Positions 61,812 to 64,000 of a stretch of DNA of 64,000 bases are shown here, in pieces. Position 1 is the stretch's first letter. Each line of letters opens with the position of its first letter. The position numbers and the translations under genes were made by a program. A model generated the notes under the pieces. The model worked only from the letters and a program-made list of their open reading frames with translations, made no database searches and had not been told where the DNA came from. The DNA is from Elgaria multicarinata webbii (Eukaryota; Chordata; Lepidosauria; Squamata; Anguidae), in contig NC_086182.1 of the NCBI RefSeq assembly GCF_023053635.1, positions 25,541,001 through 25,605,000 on the forward strand, given 5' to 3'.

Positions 61812-63364
61812 GTAAGTAAGAATTTCATAGAAAGACACAGCTGGCTGAATTTTTGCTCAGTAATCAAACGTCTGATGCTTGGGGTGAAAGGTCTAGAACA
61901 TCGGCCCAAACATGGATGCTCCCAACTCACATCTCTCTGGGCGTCATCAGACAAATATTTTATCGCATGCTCGCTACTGCCCACTTACGGCTGTTCACGT
62001 GTTCTTAAGATGACAGCGTCTGCCTCCCACTCCTTCCACTTGTTTTTCCATCACAAAATAGAGCCCTTTTAATCTTACTTTTTTTTAAAAAAAAACCAGA
62101 ATATGTCACGATCTCCTGCTGTGTGCAGGGTTAGGGTTTTTGTTTACTTCCTCTTTCCTCTCTGGGAGTAATGAGGAAGTAATGAAGGACAGAAGCAGGG
62201 CGGCGAAGTGACAGTAAGGAAACACAATCCCACCCCCCGCCCCCGGTGTGATGACACTCTCTGTCTTCCTGACTATTGCATGGTACGATGTACAATGCAA
62301 TGTCAGTTGTGTTTAAGTTTTTCCTCCTCCCACCCACTTCACTGACAGCTGCTTATGGATATTTATTTATTTCACTTATATACCACTCCCATAGCCGGGG
62401 CTCTCTGGGCGGTTTACTCTCTGGATAGTGGGGAAATGCTGAGTGTCACCAGCACCCGCTAGAACATTTGCTTTGGCCCTTAAAAGAAACCATTTTAAGT
62501 GTAGTGGGAGAAATATGAAAACACCCTCGCCTCATTCAGTCTATTTCCTTTTGCCCTGGAGTATGCCCTGAAAAACTGGTCCGACACATTTGCAGTGTGG
62601 TTTGGCTCGATTTCAATTGAGGAAAAGCTGGTTGTGGAGAGTATCTATTGCAGGAGTCAGCAACATGGCACCTGTGGGTACCAGTGTGCCCTTGGACAGC
62701 TTCCTTGGTGCCTGCCAAAGTGCCTTAAATAAAATAAAGTTTCTTACATGGTAGTGAGGATCGCTTCAAAGCTTCTGGATGTTCATATCTCCTTGTCCCA
62801 TGATTGCCGCTGCACCACACATGAGGCTCACAGACATGCATAGGGAATGAAGATGGCAGGTGGCTGCAGGCCAATGCTTTCATCTGCATTTTGCCCAGGA
62901 GAGCTTCCCAAATTGCCAAATTTATTTATTATTGGATTTATTTTAAATACCTCTTGGCTATCTTTCAGGGCAGAAGCTCTCCCAAGGTGGCATACAGCAA
63001 TAAAGTGCATAAAACTGATGTAATAATATGAGCAGAAAAAACCAATTAGAACCCAATAGAACACTTTTACTATAGGATTGGGGTGTGTGTGTTTTTGGAA
63101 TTTTATTGTAGATGGACATTTTTTGTTTCGTTTTTTCTTGCAAACATGGCAACTTTCTGTATCGACATTCATATGTGTTTTGACTTTAATATACATATTG
63201 ACTTTCTTAAGTACTCATTCATATATTTAAAGAAAGCATACATTATTGAGAAGATAAGATCTGACCACAAACTGTACGACAAAGATCCTGGGAGACTTTA
63301 AACTGCTCAACACTTAACATAACACTCAACCTTTTAATACCTAATGAATCATATTGATTTCGGG
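61812..63364. other. Gene 3 intron 2 (part), mostly unassigned
   Basis: Contains LINE-tail-like segments in reverse at 62355-62420 (ATTTATTTATTTCACTTATA, CTCTCTGGGCGGTTTAC) and about 62920-63070. No FLFYFH-type exon 3 found on the plus strand. Confidence 0.4.
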
Positions 63365-63886
63365 AACCAGAAGGTTCAACCATATAACACCTGCTCTGGT
63401 CTGCTTGCACTGACTGCCTGTATGTTTCCGAGCCCAATTCAAGGTGCTGGTTTTGACCTATAAAGCCTTACATGGCTTGGGACCACAATACCTGACAGAA
63501 TGCCTCTCCCAACGTGAATATACCCGGTCACTACGTTCAACGTCTAAGATGCTCCTCTGGGTGCCTACTCTGAGAGAGGCTCAGAGTGTGGCAACGTGGG
63601 ACAGGGCCTTTTCGGTGGTGGCCCCCAGACTATGGAACGATCTCCCTGTCGAGGCTCGCCTGGCACCAACACTGCTATCTTTCTGGCCCCAGGTTAAGAC
63701 TTTCCTCTTTGCCCAAGCATATGGCGGCACATATTAATCACCAACATGTTTAGTTTTTAACAGTTTTTATAATGCTTTATGTGTATATGTTCTGTGTTTT
63801 AGAATTTTAAATTTTGTATACTCGTTTTTATCTTAATTTTAGAATTTCTGTAAACCACCCAGAGAGCCCTGGCTATGGGGGCGGTT
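63365..63886 (+). mobile_element. LINE 3' part (CR1/L2 group, second family)
   Basis: The frame at 63444-63737 encodes an RT C-terminus: MLVLTYKALHGLGPQYLTEC, LRSTSKMLLWVPTLREAQS and FSVVAPRLWNDLPVEARLAP, the same family as 32404-33460. 3' UTR with CTGTAAACCACCCAGAGAGC. A BovB tail abuts its end. Confidence 0.82.
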
Positions 63887-64000
63887 TTGTTGTTATTGTT
63901 GTTGTTGTTGTTTCTCCGTTCAGTCGCTTCCGACTCTTCGTGACTTCATGGACCAGCCCACGCCAGAGCTTTCTGTCGGCCGTTGCCACCCCTAGCTCCC
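63887..64000 (-). mobile_element. BovB LINE 3' end (cut by window edge)
   Basis: (GTT)n then CGTTCAGTCGCTTCCGACTC and CATGGACCAGCCCACGCC, the reverse complement of the 3' end of the BovB copies at 7366-7884 and 44821-45403. Continues beyond the window. Confidence 0.85.

Overview
This window is vertebrate nuclear DNA, most likely from a squamate reptile (lizard or snake). The evidence is split genes with consensus GT/AG splice sites and a repeat load of L2-clade LINEs, BovB, CR1, CORE/MIR-like tRNA SINEs, abundant hAT elements and long microsatellites. There are no prokaryotic operons, rRNA genes or CRISPR arrays. The species cannot be fixed from the sequence alone.

The host genes are a head-to-tail array of three TMEM45 (DUF716) genes, all on the + strand. 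Gene 1 (exons 3-5 at 5364-5548, 9442-9587 and 10587-10704; its 5' part lies left of the window) is very close to mammalian TMEM45B. Gene 2 (29047-38595) is complete: five exons giving a 285-residue TMEM45B-like protein. Gene 3 (exon 1 at 57716-57899, exon 2 at 61602-61811) runs off the right edge. Exon lengths and intron phases match between copies, so the array arose by tandem duplication. The last exons of genes 1 and 2 are short and were found by reading splice phase from the preceding donor.

The rest is mobile DNA. The main feature is a hAT DNA transposon family whose ends read TAGGGRTGTG. Element B (47716-56989, 8-bp target-site duplication CTTTCTAC) carries an uninterrupted BED-finger/hAT transposase frame and a 5'-truncated L2 LINE as a passenger. 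Element A (11211-16127, duplication TTTTATAG) lies in the opposite orientation about 31.6 kb away. It is an internally deleted derivative that still holds about 22 bases of the L2 passenger, and it sits inside a palindromic MITE that itself sits inside another hAT MITE (duplication GTTGTTCC). Shorter relatives are at 24518-25150, 31255-32030 and 41867-42340. A and B form a large inverted repeat around gene 2.

Layout: 1-2108 L2; 5364-10704 TMEM45B 3' exons; 7366-7884 BovB inside its intron 3; 11142-16440 nested hAT complex; 17459-17692 near-perfect palindrome; 18455-28432 SINEs, an L2 tail, microsatellites and a hAT MITE; 29047-38595 TMEM45B-like gene with LINEs and MITEs in its introns; 38596-47700 mostly old repeats, a second BovB and a fossil retroelement fragment; 47716-56989 autonomous hAT element; 57716-61811 start of the third TMEM45 gene with an L2 in its first intron; 63365-64000 another LINE 3' end with a BovB tail cut by the window edge.
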